Shown here: piece by piece, positions 30,966 through 39,130 of the stretch
Layout of the letters: each line of letters begins with the position of its first letter
Numbering within the stretch: position 1 is the stretch's first letter
Source: Mogibacterium sp.
GTDB lineage: Bacteria > Bacillota > Clostridia > Peptostreptococcales > Anaerovoracaceae
Direction: 5' to 3'
Assembly (NCBI GenBank): GCA_017515425.1
Contig: JAFWFU010000039.1
Location: forward strand, 1 to 45,333
DNA: 45,333 nucleotides
The notes under the pieces: model-generated
The model's input: only the letters and a program-made list of their open reading frames with translations
Databases searched by the model: none
Told to the model about the DNA's origin: nothing
Program-made: the position numbers and the translations under genes

Positions 30966-32144
30966 ATGAAAAAGAATTTGTATATAGTCAGGTGCGGCGA
31001 AGTCGCACTCAAGGGAATGAATAAGCCGTATTTTGAACGCATACTGCTTGAGAGGGTCAAGAAGGCGCTTGAAAGCTGCGAGGACGCGGAGGTGAAATGG
31101 GTTGACGGGCTGATGTTTGTCAGAGTCCCTGTTTCGGTGTCCGAAGATGAGGTGATTGAGAAATGCGTCAGGGTATTCGGTGTCGCGTCGGTGAGCCCGG
31201 CTGTGCAGGCTTCCAAGGATATGGACGAGATCGGCAGGCTTGCTGCAAATTATATGAATGATGTCTTGAAAAGCGAAGACATTAGAACATTTAAAATCAA
31301 GGCAAAGAGGGCGGACAAGACTTTCCCCGTGGAGTCCCCCGAGATTGCAAGGCAGGTGGGCGGCATGGTGCTCAAGGGTTGCAAAGTCCTCTCGGTTGAC
31401 GTGCACAGACCTGATGTTACGCTAAATGTGGATGTCAGAAAAGAAGCGGCATATATATTCAGAGATAAGGTCAAAGGCTTTGGCGGGCTGCCTCTCGGCA
31501 CCAATGGAAAGGGCATGATTCTGATGTCAGGCGGCATTGACAGCCCTGTCGCCGCATTTATGATGGCAAAGCGCGGCATGAGCATAGAAGCGGTGCATTT
31601 CCATTCCTATCCTTATACAAGCCAAAGGGCGCAGGAAAAGGTGGAGGATTTGGTCAGGCTCCTCACGGGCTATATGGGAACTGTCAAAATGCATGTCATC
31701 AATCTTCTGCCTATACAGGAAGAGATAGTGAAGAACTGTCCCGAAGATGAGACGACGCTCCTTGTCAGACGCTTTATGATGAGGATTGCGGAAAAGATTG
31801 CGGAGAAGAGCGGCTGCATGATGCTGATTACGGGTGAGAATCTCGGGCAGGTGGCAAGCCAGACGGCTGAGGCGCTTGTGGTAACCGACAGCGTGGTCGA
31901 TATGCCTGTAATGAGACCGCTGATTGCCATGGATAAGGTGGATATAATGGACAAGGCGCGCGAGATTGGCACCTACGATATATCCATACAGCCTTACGAG
32001 GACTGCTGCACGGTATTTCTGCCAAAACATCCGGTCACAAAGCCGAAGATAGCCAGAATAGAAAAATCGGAATCCGTACTCGATGTGGACGCGCTGGTAA
32101 AATCGGCAGTTGAATCAGACAAAATAGTGGTGATACAGCCGTAG
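30966..32144 (+). CDS. thiI: ThiI, tRNA 4-thiouridine synthetase
   Basis: A 392-residue enzyme that adenylates U8 of tRNA and replaces its oxygen with sulfur. I place the start at ATG 30966, giving MKKNLYIVRCGEVALKGMNK, the family start; an in-frame TTG at 30915 is longer but unlike the family. Residues about 60-165 form the THUMP domain (RTFKIKAKRADKTFPVESPE), and the PP-loop is SGGIDSPVAAFMM. LITGENLGQVASQT and the conserved cysteine pair in YEDCCTVFLPKHP follow. There is no C-terminal rhodanese domain, as in other Firmicutes, so sulfur must come straight from the neighbouring desulfurase. Confidence 0.95.
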   Translation: MKKNLYIVRCGEVALKGMNKPYFERILLERVKKALESCEDAEVKWVDGLMFVRVPVSVSEDEVIEKCVRVFGVASVSPAVQASKDMDEIGRLAANYMNDVLKSEDIRTFKIKAKRADKTFPVESPEIARQVGGMVLKGCKVLSVDVHRPDVTLNVDVRKEAAYIFRDKVKGFGGLPLGTNGKGMILMSGGIDSPVAAFMMAKRGMSIEAVHFHSYPYTSQRAQEKVEDLVRLLTGYMGTVKMHVINLLPIQEEIVKNCPEDETTLLVRRFMMRIAEKIAEKSGCMMLITGENLGQVASQTAEALVVTDSVVDMPVMRPLIAMDKVDIMDKAREIGTYDISIQPYEDCCTVFLPKHPVTKPKIARIEKSESVLDVDALVKSAVESDKIVVIQP

Positions 32145-32179
32145 TTGCAAATACCCAATATAGCAAGATAAGGTGACGA

Positions 32180-32202
32180 GCCCTTTTCATAAGGGCATTT
32201 TT
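32180..32202 (+). terminator. terminator of thiI
   Basis: GCCCTT (32180-32185) pairs with AAGGGC (32191-32196), then ATTTTTG. Confidence 0.7.
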
Positions 32203-32263
32203 GATGCAATTAACAACAAGTAACTAGATAGCCGTAACCGTTCTGCAACCAAACAAAAGTGAG

Positions 32264-32292
32264 TAGGGGGATTGCTTCAGGGTAACCCCCTA
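32264..32292. repeat. hairpin TAGGGGG / CCCCCTA
   Basis: TAGGGGG (32264-32270) pairs with CCCCCTA (32286-32292) across 15 nt. There is no U-run. It sits in the 309-bp thiI-thrS gap, next to the dispersed palindrome at 32306. No gene or T-box is seen in this gap. Confidence 0.5.
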
Positions 32293-32305
32293 TTTGCGTG
32301 CAATT

Positions 32306-32377
32306 AGGATCCTTCGTTTCCCTCATGATGACAACAACCTGTCATTCTGAACGAGCGGAGGAAGAGAAGAATCTTTT
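32306..32377. repeat. dispersed imperfect palindrome (GTCATTCTGAACGAAG family), copy 2
   Basis: The arm at 32306-32334 (AGGATCCTTCG...ATGACAA) and the arm at 32340-32377 (TGTCATTCTGAACGAGCGG... ending GAATCTTTT) are imperfect inverted repeats. They match the element at 1844-1928. Confidence 0.65.
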
Positions 32378-32453
32378 ATTGTTTATCGGGTAGTTTAGAG
32401 GCGCGAAATGTGGTATTATAAACGACGGAAAAATACTAAATCGGAGACAGCAA

Positions 32454-34199
32454 ATGGCAAAGCAAAAGATTGATTTTACAAGTGAAGATATGAGGACTCG
32501 CTATAGGCATACGAGCTCCCATATTATGGCGCAGGCGATAAAGCATATTTGGCCCGAGGCAAAGCTTGCGATAGGTCCGTGGATTGAGAACGGTTTTTAT
32601 TACGATATAGACCTTGACTATAAGATTACGGATCAGGACCTTCTTAAAATCCAAAAGGAGATGAAGAAGATTATCCAGCAGAATATCCCGCTGGAGAGGT
32701 TTGAACTGCCTAGAGAAGAGGCTCTTAAATGGGCGAAGGAAGCAGATGAGCCTTATAAAGTTGAGCTTATCAACGACCTTCCCGAAGATGCGGTCATTTC
32801 CTTCTACAAACAGGGAGATTTTACGGATCTCTGTGCGGGGCCGCATATGGAGTCGACCGGACAGATAAAGGCGATAAAACTTCAAAGCATTGCGGGAGCT
32901 TATTGGAGAGGCGATTCCGACAGGAAGATGCTTCAAAGGATTTACGGCACATCTTTTCCGACTCAGGAGGAGCTTGACGACTATCTCGCCAAGCTCGAGG
33001 AGGCGAAGAAGAGAGATCACCGCAAGATTGGCAAGGAGATGGATTTGTTCATGCTCGCAGACGAGGGACCGGGATTTCCGTTCTTCCTGCCAAACGGCAT
33101 GATTCTCAGAAATGAGCTCGAAGCATATTGGAAGGAGATTCACAGGAAGCACGGATATGATGAAATCAGAACGCCTCTCATTTTGAATGAGCAGCTCTGG
33201 CATACATCTGGGCATTGGGATCACTACCAAGATAATATGTATTTCACAGAGATTGACGGGGAGCCTTATGCGGTCAAGCCTATGAATTGCCCGGGTTCGA
33301 TTCTCGTATACAAGCGCAGAATGTGGTCGTATAGGGATATGCCGCTTAGAATGGCGGAGCTCGGACAGGTGCATAGGCACGAGCTTTCGGGTGCGCTCCA
33401 CGGTCTTATGAGGGTGAGAACCTTCGTGCAGGACGACGCACATCATTTCATGCTCCAAGAGCAGATTGCGGATGAGGTGGCTCTCATCATCAGCATAATC
33501 GACGAGATTTACAATACTCTCGGTTTTGAGTATGCGATTGAGCTTTCGACTCGTCCTGAGGACTTCATGGGAACGATTGAGGAATGGGATAAATGCGAGA
33601 AGGCTCTCGAGGAAGCTATCAAGAAGATTGGAAAGCCTTATGAGATCAATCCGGGAGACGGTGCGTTCTACGGTCCTAAACTTGATTTCCACGTCAAGGA
33701 CTGCCTCGGAAGGACATGGCAATGCGGAACGGTGCAGCTCGATATGCAGATGCCGCAGAATTTCGACATCAGCTATATAGGCTCTGACGGCGAGAAGCAT
33801 AGACCCGTTATGATTCACACGGCTAAGCTCGGCTCGGTGGAGAGATTTATCGGAATACTGATTGAAAACTGCGCGGGTAAATTCCCGCTCTGGCTCGCGC
33901 CCGTTCAGGTAAAGCTAGCAACGGTGACGGAGGCTAATGCTGAGTTTGCCGAGAAGGTGGCTGAGAAATGCAAGGCTGCGGGGCTGAGAGTGAAGGTCGA
34001 CGTCCGAAATGAAAAGATCGGATATAAGATAAGAGAGGCGCGAAATGCCAGAGATGCCTATATCTGTGTAATCGGCGAGGAAGAGGCTAAGAACAATACT
34101 CTCGCTGTAAGATCGGGCAAGGAAGGCGACCTCGGCAGCATGGGCGTGGATGAGTTCATCGAGAAGCTCGTTAAAGAGATAGAGACAAAGGCGCTTTAA
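32454..34199 (+). CDS. thrS: threonyl-tRNA synthetase without TGS domain
   Basis: A 581-residue class II synthetase. GGAGAC precedes the ATG. It begins directly with the editing-domain entry (TRYRHTSSHIMAQAIKHIWP, then IGPWIENGFYYDID) and has the zinc/editing motif DLCAGPHMES. So the N-terminal TGS domain of about 60 residues present in most bacterial ThrS (about 640 residues) is absent. The catalytic core follows with motif 1 near GMILRNELEAYW, the zinc-ligand region PMNCPGSILVYKRR, motif 2 around HRHELSGALHGLMRVRTF, and motif 3 HTAKLGSVERFIGILIE. The anticodon-binding domain (WLAPVQVKLATV) is complete. The start is well placed and no upstream frame encodes a TGS. No T-box precedes it. Confidence 0.95.
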   Translation: MAKQKIDFTSEDMRTRYRHTSSHIMAQAIKHIWPEAKLAIGPWIENGFYYDIDLDYKITDQDLLKIQKEMKKIIQQNIPLERFELPREEALKWAKEADEPYKVELINDLPEDAVISFYKQGDFTDLCAGPHMESTGQIKAIKLQSIAGAYWRGDSDRKMLQRIYGTSFPTQEELDDYLAKLEEAKKRDHRKIGKEMDLFMLADEGPGFPFFLPNGMILRNELEAYWKEIHRKHGYDEIRTPLILNEQLWHTSGHWDHYQDNMYFTEIDGEPYAVKPMNCPGSILVYKRRMWSYRDMPLRMAELGQVHRHELSGALHGLMRVRTFVQDDAHHFMLQEQIADEVALIISIIDEIYNTLGFEYAIELSTRPEDFMGTIEEWDKCEKALEEAIKKIGKPYEINPGDGAFYGPKLDFHVKDCLGRTWQCGTVQLDMQMPQNFDISYIGSDGEKHRPVMIHTAKLGSVERFIGILIENCAGKFPLWLAPVQVKLATVTEANAEFAEKVAEKCKAAGLRVKVDVRNEKIGYKIREARNARDAYICVIGEEEAKNNTLAVRSGKEGDLGSMGVDEFIEKLVKEIETKAL

Positions 34200-34325
34200 G
34201 ATTCTAAATGCGCCGCATTGCAAAATAAACGATTACGAAAAATCTTTAATGTTTGAGAACAAGGAAGTATAGCGTTTAGATTGTAATAAAAAAGCATTTA
34301 TTATAATAATAAAAGTGGAGAGAAA

Positions 34326-35030
34326 ATGGCGGTAAAGTTTAAAAGAGTATTGATAAAGGTCAGCGGCGAGGCTTTGGCAGGAGAGGGCAAATTCGGAGTG
34401 AATGATGTCGAGCTCGAGAAGGTCGCAAGGCAGATTAAAGAAATCAGCGAAGCCGGCGTAGAAGTCGGAGTGGTCGTCGGCGGCGGCAATTTCTTTCGCG
34501 GCAGGACGGGCGGCAATATAGACCAACCGACGGCTGACTATATGGGTATGCTGGCAACCGTGATGAATGGACTCGCATTGCAGGACGCCCTGCTATCAGT
34601 GGGTTGCCCTGCGAAGCTTATGACCTCAATCGAAATAAGGGATATGGCTGAGGGCTATGCGAGGCGCAAGGCTCTTGACTATCTGAGCGAGGGGAAGGTC
34701 GTCGTATTCGGGGGCGGCACGGGAAGCCCATTCTTTACGACCGATACGACAGCAGCCCTGAGAGCCGCTGAAATTGGAGCTGACGTGCTGCTCCTCGCCA
34801 AGAATATTGACGCGGTTTATTCGGAGGATCCAAAGGACAATTCTAAGGCTGAGAGATTCACGGAGCTTTCCTATATGGATATTATAGACAGGGAATTAAA
34901 GGTGATGGATCTGACTGCCGCAACGCTCTGCAAGGACACGGGAACCAAGATATATGTATTTGCCCTGGCAGAAGAGGGCAATCTCATAAAAGTTATAAAC
35001 GGAGAGAATGTTGGAACACTCATACAATAG
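34326..35030 (+). CDS. pyrH: UMP kinase
   Basis: A 234-residue hexameric UMP kinase that makes UDP and is allosterically controlled in bacteria. GGAGAG lies before the ATG. KVSGEALAGEG, GVVVGGGNFFRGR, the UMP-binding DYMGMLATVMNGLALQD, and GGGTGSPFFTTDTTAALRA are all present. It is the first gene of a long cluster: frr begins 9 bp after its stop. In most Firmicutes rpsB-tsf precede pyrH; here thrS lies upstream instead, so the cluster has been rearranged. Confidence 0.97.
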   Translation: MAVKFKRVLIKVSGEALAGEGKFGVNDVELEKVARQIKEISEAGVEVGVVVGGGNFFRGRTGGNIDQPTADYMGMLATVMNGLALQDALLSVGCPAKLMTSIEIRDMAEGYARRKALDYLSEGKVVVFGGGTGSPFFTTDTTAALRAAEIGADVLLLAKNIDAVYSEDPKDNSKAERFTELSYMDIIDRELKVMDLTAATLCKDTGTKIYVFALAEEGNLIKVINGENVGTLIQ

Positions 35031-35039
35031 GAGGATGCT

Positions 35040-35591
35040 ATGGCTGAGAAGAAATCACTCGAAGAAAGAATCGAAAGCACCAAAAGACATCTAAAGGAAA
35101 ACCTGAATACCGTCAGGGCGGGCAGGGCGAATCCTGCGCTTCTCGACAAGGTGATGGTGGATTATTATGGCACGCCGACGGCGCTAAAGGCTCTCGCGAA
35201 TATTTCGGTGCCTGATCCACGCACGCTGATGATTTCACCATTCGACCCCAAGGCGGTTTCCGATATTGAAAGAGCTATCAACGAGGCAAATATAGGTATC
35301 ACGCCGGCTAATGACGGGAAGGTAATTCGCCTTGCAATTCCGCAGCTTACCGAGGAAAGACGTAAGGAACTCACCAAGGTCGTGAAGGGCTATGGAGAGG
35401 AAGCGAAGGTTGCCGTCAGGAATATGCGCCGCGATATAAATGAGGATCTCAAGAAGGCTCAGAAGGCGGGCGACATCACCGAGGATGATTTGAAGGAAGA
35501 TCTCGAGGAGACTCAAAAGACCGTTGAGAAGGCAATCAAGGAGATTGATGAGATGATTGCCGACAAAGAGAAGGAATTGATGGAGGTTTAG
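35040..35591 (+). CDS. frr: ribosome recycling factor
   Basis: A 183-residue factor that, with EF-G, splits post-termination ribosomes. TAGGAGG lies before the ATG and 9 bp separate it from pyrH. RAGRANPALLDKVMVDYYGT and RTLMISPFDPKAVSDIERAI are signature segments, and the C-terminal helix (EDDLKEDLEETQKTVEKAIK) completes the three-helix bundle. Normal length. Confidence 0.98.
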   Translation: MAEKKSLEERIESTKRHLKENLNTVRAGRANPALLDKVMVDYYGTPTALKALANISVPDPRTLMISPFDPKAVSDIERAINEANIGITPANDGKVIRLAIPQLTEERRKELTKVVKGYGEEAKVAVRNMRRDINEDLKKAQKAGDITEDDLKEDLEETQKTVEKAIKEIDEMIADKEKELMEV

Positions 35592-35605
35592 TCAATTCTT
35601 GATTT

Positions 35606-35643
35606 AGGAGGACGCAGCGTGGCTATAATAAGCCACGCTTGTC
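35606..35643 (+). promoter_or_regulatory. hairpin-bridged Shine-Dalgarno of uppS
   Basis: AGGAGG (35606-35611) is 32 nt from the ATG at 35644, too far to act directly. Between them a perfect 9-bp stem, AGCGTGGCT (35616-35624) with AGCCACGCT (35631-35639), has a 6-nt loop. Folding removes 24 nt and leaves an effective spacing of 8 nt, which is optimal. Alternatively GTG 35619 opens a 10-codon leader peptide whose stop overlaps the uppS start. Confidence 0.55.
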
Positions 35644-36528
35644 ATGTGTAATGAGATAATTATGAGCAAGGATACAAGACCGTTTCCCGCGCATGTGGGA
35701 ATAATAATGGATGGCAATGGCAGGTGGGCGAAGGCTCAGGGCGTGCCGCGCATAATGGGGCATAATGCCGGTATGCAGGCTATGAAGAAAATAGTCATAG
35801 CCTCGTCTGATATGGGGATAAAATATCTGACTGTCTATGCTTTTTCGACTGAGAATTGGAAGAGGAGCACGGAAGAAGTCAGTGGCATTTTCAATCTTAT
35901 CGTCAAGTATGTGAATTCCGAGCTCGAGGAGCTTGACGAGAACAATGTGCATATCAATATTTTCGGCGAATATGATATGCTCCCTAAGGCGTCGGTGGCT
36001 GCCATAGATAAAATGGTAGGAAGGCTGGCTGATAATGACGGGCTGGTATTCAATATCGCCTTGAACTACGGCGGGCGTGATGAGATTTTGAGAAGCGTAA
36101 AGGAGATTTATGCTGAGGCTCTGGAGAAATCCTTGGCTGAGCTAAGGGAGGCTGCGGGCGACCACTCGGACAAGGAGAAGCTCGGCGTCAGCATGAGCGA
36201 CTGTTCTGACAAGAGGGAGCTTGGAGTCAGTATGAGCGATTGCGAGGCTCTTTTGTCTCGCAGGATAGCAGAGCTCAGCGAAGATGATATTTCGGCGCAT
36301 TTGTATTCGGGATTGAAGCATTTCAATGTGCCGGATCCCGATTTGATTATCCGCACCAGCGGTGAGGAGAGGATGTCGAATTTCCTCACATGGCAGGCGG
36401 CTTACAGCGAATTGATGTTTACGGATACCCTTTGGCCCGATTTTTCGCCGGATGAGTATAAAGAGATGATAGAGGCTTATGCAAACCGCGACAGGCGTTT
36501 CGGTGGGAGGAAAAAGGAATTTGCATGA
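35644..36528 (+). CDS. uppS: undecaprenyl diphosphate synthase (isoprenyl transferase)
   Basis: A 294-residue cis-prenyltransferase that extends farnesyl diphosphate to the C55 carrier lipid for wall synthesis. The start at 35644 is favoured by the hairpin-bridged AGGAGG; ATG 35662 is the alternative. The catalytic Asp is in HVGIIMDGNGRWAK, followed by TVYAFSTENWKR, NIALNYGGRDEI, DLIIRTSGEERMSNFLTWQ, and DTLWPDF. The family usually has 230-250 residues. The excess is an insertion between NYGGRDEI and the LYSGLKHFNVPDPD region that includes a perfect-length tandem duplication of 13 residues (SDKEKLGVSMSDC, SDKRELGVSMSDC; 36166-36243). It sits at a known surface-loop position, so activity may be kept. 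cdsA overlaps its end. Confidence 0.95.
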   Translation: MCNEIIMSKDTRPFPAHVGIIMDGNGRWAKAQGVPRIMGHNAGMQAMKKIVIASSDMGIKYLTVYAFSTENWKRSTEEVSGIFNLIVKYVNSELEELDENNVHINIFGEYDMLPKASVAAIDKMVGRLADNDGLVFNIALNYGGRDEILRSVKEIYAEALEKSLAELREAAGDHSDKEKLGVSMSDCSDKRELGVSMSDCEALLSRRIAELSEDDISAHLYSGLKHFNVPDPDLIIRTSGEERMSNFLTWQAAYSELMFTDTLWPDFSPDEYKEMIEAYANRDRRFGGRKKEFA

Positions 36529-37379
36529 AAACACGAATTATATCAGGTTTAATCATGGCACCGCTGCTCGTCGTTCTGTATCTGGGCGGTATATGGCTTT
36601 GGATCGCCGCCTTTGCCATTGCGATAATGGGGGTGCGGGAGTTTTGTAAGTGTTGGAATAATATAGATGTTCACCCGAGCTTCGGCATATGTCATTCTAT
36701 GACATTACTTCTGTTTATGCCAAGGGGATATATACTCACCAAACAGGTACAAGGGATGTTGAGTATTCCTGAATACTACGCATATATGGCAGATATATGC
36801 CTTTGGTTTTTCACAGCCGTTGCTGCAAGCATGATATACGGCTGGAAGATTGACAAAAGGGGAACTTATGATACAGCTGCAACCATAACGACAATGGTAT
36901 ATATTCCGTTCTTCGCCTTTCATATGGTGCTCATTGATATGACTGAATACAGGCTCTTTATTTGGATAGTCGTGATTGCCGCGTTCGGGCAGGATATATG
37001 TGCATATTTCACGGGGTATTTCCTCGGAAAGCATAAGATGTCACCGAATCTAAGCCCGAAGAAAACCGTTGAGGGTGCTGTCGGAGGACTTCTTGGAAGC
37101 TCGCTGCTTTCAATGGCGTTCGGTTTGGTATTTATGAAGAATGCGGGGATTAACCATATCGGGCTGATTTGCTTCGTGCTCGGACTTGTAGGTGGCGCTG
37201 CGGGAATGGCTGGAGATTTAACCGCCTCTATGTTTAAACGAAAAATGGGAATTAAGGACTATGGGACGCTGATACCAGGGCATGGCGGAATAATGGATAG
37301 ATTTGACAGCGTGCTCTTTGTGGCTCCTGTAATATACTATGCGATTTTAGCATTGAATGGGACGATGTCGTCGTTTTAG
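36525..37379 (+). CDS. cdsA: phosphatidate cytidylyltransferase
   Basis: A 284-residue multi-pass membrane enzyme that makes CDP-diacylglycerol from phosphatidate and CTP, the branch point of phospholipid synthesis. ATG 36525 overlaps the uppS stop by 4 bp, so translation is coupled. About eight hydrophobic segments can be seen. The C-terminal signature is SPKKTVEGAVGGLLGS followed by DLTASMFKRKMGIKDYGTLI and PGHGGIMDRFDSVLF, with the metal-binding aspartates. Length is standard. It is followed by a 270-bp gap with four palindromic hairpins before dxr. Confidence 0.96.
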   Translation: MKTRIISGLIMAPLLVVLYLGGIWLWIAAFAIAIMGVREFCKCWNNIDVHPSFGICHSMTLLLFMPRGYILTKQVQGMLSIPEYYAYMADICLWFFTAVAASMIYGWKIDKRGTYDTAATITTMVYIPFFAFHMVLIDMTEYRLFIWIVVIAAFGQDICAYFTGYFLGKHKMSPNLSPKKTVEGAVGGLLGSSLLSMAFGLVFMKNAGINHIGLICFVLGLVGGAAGMAGDLTASMFKRKMGIKDYGTLIPGHGGIMDRFDSVLFVAPVIYYAILALNGTMSSF

Positions 37380-37386
37380 ATTGGAT

Positions 37387-37611
37387 TAGATGTAAAGCAA
37401 ACTTTACATCTACAAAAATCGTATAAGGTGAAGAAAAGAGAAAAATATAATGTAAAGCAAACTTTACATTATAAGATTCATAAGATAACCCAAAAGAATA
37501 GAACAAAACAATATCATGTAAAGTGCACCTTACATGAATATAATCTAATTAAAGAATATAAAGTGTAATAATAAAGAAAAAGATTATCAGAAATGTAAAG
37601 AAAACCTTACA
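37387..37611. repeat. cluster of four TGTAAAG hairpins between cdsA and dxr
   Basis: The 18-bp dyads lie at 37391-37408 and 37450-37467 (both TGTAAAGCAAACTTTACA), 37517-37534 (TGTAAAGTGCACCTTACA) and 37594-37611 (TGTAAAGAAAACCTTACA). Flanks differ between copies but stay complementary: TAGA/TCTA, TATAA/TTATA and TCA/TGA. The last two copies share an A-C mismatch in the stem. There is no gene in this gap. Copies at 14717 and 14782 belong to the same family. Confidence 0.8.
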
Positions 37612-37649
37612 TACAATATCGGATATTCATATAAGATTAAACTAAGGAC

Positions 37650-38891
37650 ATGAAAAGCATTTTAATCCTTGGCAGCACGGGGTCAATAGGAACTCAGGCT
37701 TTGGAGATAATCAGGAATAATAAGGATAAGTTCAGAGTGGCAGGGCTGACCTGTAGGAGCAGGCTCTCCGTTTTGATTGAACAGATTAGAGAATTTCAGC
37801 CTGAGGCTGTTTGCGTCGGAAGCTCCGAAGACGCGGATAGTCTAAAAGATGTCTTTGAAAACGAAATGCCTGGAATTAAATGCCCTGAGATTTTCTTCGG
37901 CGACTTAGGACTTGTGGAAATCGCCCGCATTGACTGCGATATAGTGCTGAATGCCCTCATGGGTATCAGTGGTTTGGCACCGACCTATGAGGCGATTTCA
38001 AAAGGACGAGATATTGCGCTTGCAAATAAGGAGACCTTGGTGGCAGGCGGCGAGATTATCACAGGGCTTTGCAGGGAAAAAGGTGTGAGACTTCTGCCTG
38101 TGGATAGCGAACATAGCGCGATTTTCCAATGCCTTGAGGGAAATGGTGGAAGCGCCTGCGGCAGAGCATACAAGGAGCATGAAGAGTTTAGAAAAATCAG
38201 AAGGGTTATCCTAACCGCCTCAGGGGGACCGTTCAGAGGTCGCAGCTTGGACGATATGAAGAATGTCGGCGTCGAGCAGGCGCTAAATCATCCGAATTGG
38301 GATATGGGTGCGAAGATTACCATAGACTCAGCCACCATGATGAATAAAGGGCTCGAGGTTATTGAGGCGAGGTGGCTTTTCGACATTCCTGCGGAAAAAA
38401 TAGACATACATGTCCACCCTGAGAGCATAGTGCATTCCATGGTTGAATTCATGGACGGATCGGTTATTTCCCAAATGGGACTTCCCGATATGAGAATTCC
38501 AATAGGTCTAGCACTGAGCTATCCTGAGAGGCTGACACTTCTGCCCGAATTCAGCGGCATAGACGAGGAAAGAGAAAGAGACGGAAGCCTTGATTTCTTT
38601 ACCAAGGGCGCGAGGCTGACATTTGAAAGGGCGGATAGAAGGGCTTTTAAATGTTTGGATATAGCTTATTCCGCCATTGAGAAAGGCGGGAGTGCGCCCG
38701 TCATTATGAACGGCGCTAACGAGCAGCTCGTCGCGTTATTCCTTGAAGGAAAGATTGGATTTACCGATATAGCGGATACGATAGAGGCTGTAATGGATAA
38801 TACAGCCTATAGCAGTCCGAGAAGTGTCGAAGAGATACTTGAGATAGATAGACTATCGAGGATAAAGGTAGGAGAGCTATTACAGGTGTAA
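37650..38891 (+). CDS. dxr: 1-deoxy-D-xylulose 5-phosphate reductoisomerase
   Basis: A 413-residue enzyme that converts DXP to MEP with NADPH, the committed step of the non-mevalonate isoprenoid pathway. AAGGAC immediately precedes the ATG. The NADPH motif is LGSTGSIGTQAL at residues 7-18. ALANKETLVAGGE, LPVDSEHSAIFQCL, TASGGPFRG, the metal/substrate segment HPNWDMGAKITIDSATMMNK, and GLEVIEARWLF are typical. It is placed between the hairpin cluster and rseP, and pairs functionally with ispG downstream and uppS upstream. Confidence 0.97.
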   Translation: MKSILILGSTGSIGTQALEIIRNNKDKFRVAGLTCRSRLSVLIEQIREFQPEAVCVGSSEDADSLKDVFENEMPGIKCPEIFFGDLGLVEIARIDCDIVLNALMGISGLAPTYEAISKGRDIALANKETLVAGGEIITGLCREKGVRLLPVDSEHSAIFQCLEGNGGSACGRAYKEHEEFRKIRRVILTASGGPFRGRSLDDMKNVGVEQALNHPNWDMGAKITIDSATMMNKGLEVIEARWLFDIPAEKIDIHVHPESIVHSMVEFMDGSVISQMGLPDMRIPIGLALSYPERLTLLPEFSGIDEERERDGSLDFFTKGARLTFERADRRAFKCLDIAYSAIEKGGSAPVIMNGANEQLVALFLEGKIGFTDIADTIEAVMDNTAYSSPRSVEEILEIDRLSRIKVGELLQV

Positions 38892-39130
38892 AATTTTAAA
38901 TATCTCAGTGATAGCATAGTAATAACATGGATATTCTTTTAGTTGACCCGGACGATGCGTTGATAATGCCCAGACAGTCAATGTATTAGTATCAAAAATA
39001 GGATAAGAATTCGTATAATAAATTGAAATATTAAATCAGAGTCAGAACTAAAACCAAGAGCTAATATATTAAGATATAAAGAAGATATATAAGGAAGAAA
39101 AAGGACTTACAGAAAGGAATCTAACACAAA
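38892..39130. other. AT-rich dxr-rseP gap
   Basis: No gene seen. A 20-codon frame from ATG 38929 (MDILLVDPDDALIMPRQSMY) resembles the start of a response regulator but has no further domain and is probably chance or a tiny relic. AGAAAGGA at about 39112-39119 serves rseP. Confidence 0.4.

Noticed and set aside
32436-33818. 460-codon minus-strand frame
   Set aside because: Antisense to thrS, whose coding is certain. Its composition (Arg/His/Leu-rich) is typical of an antisense shadow.
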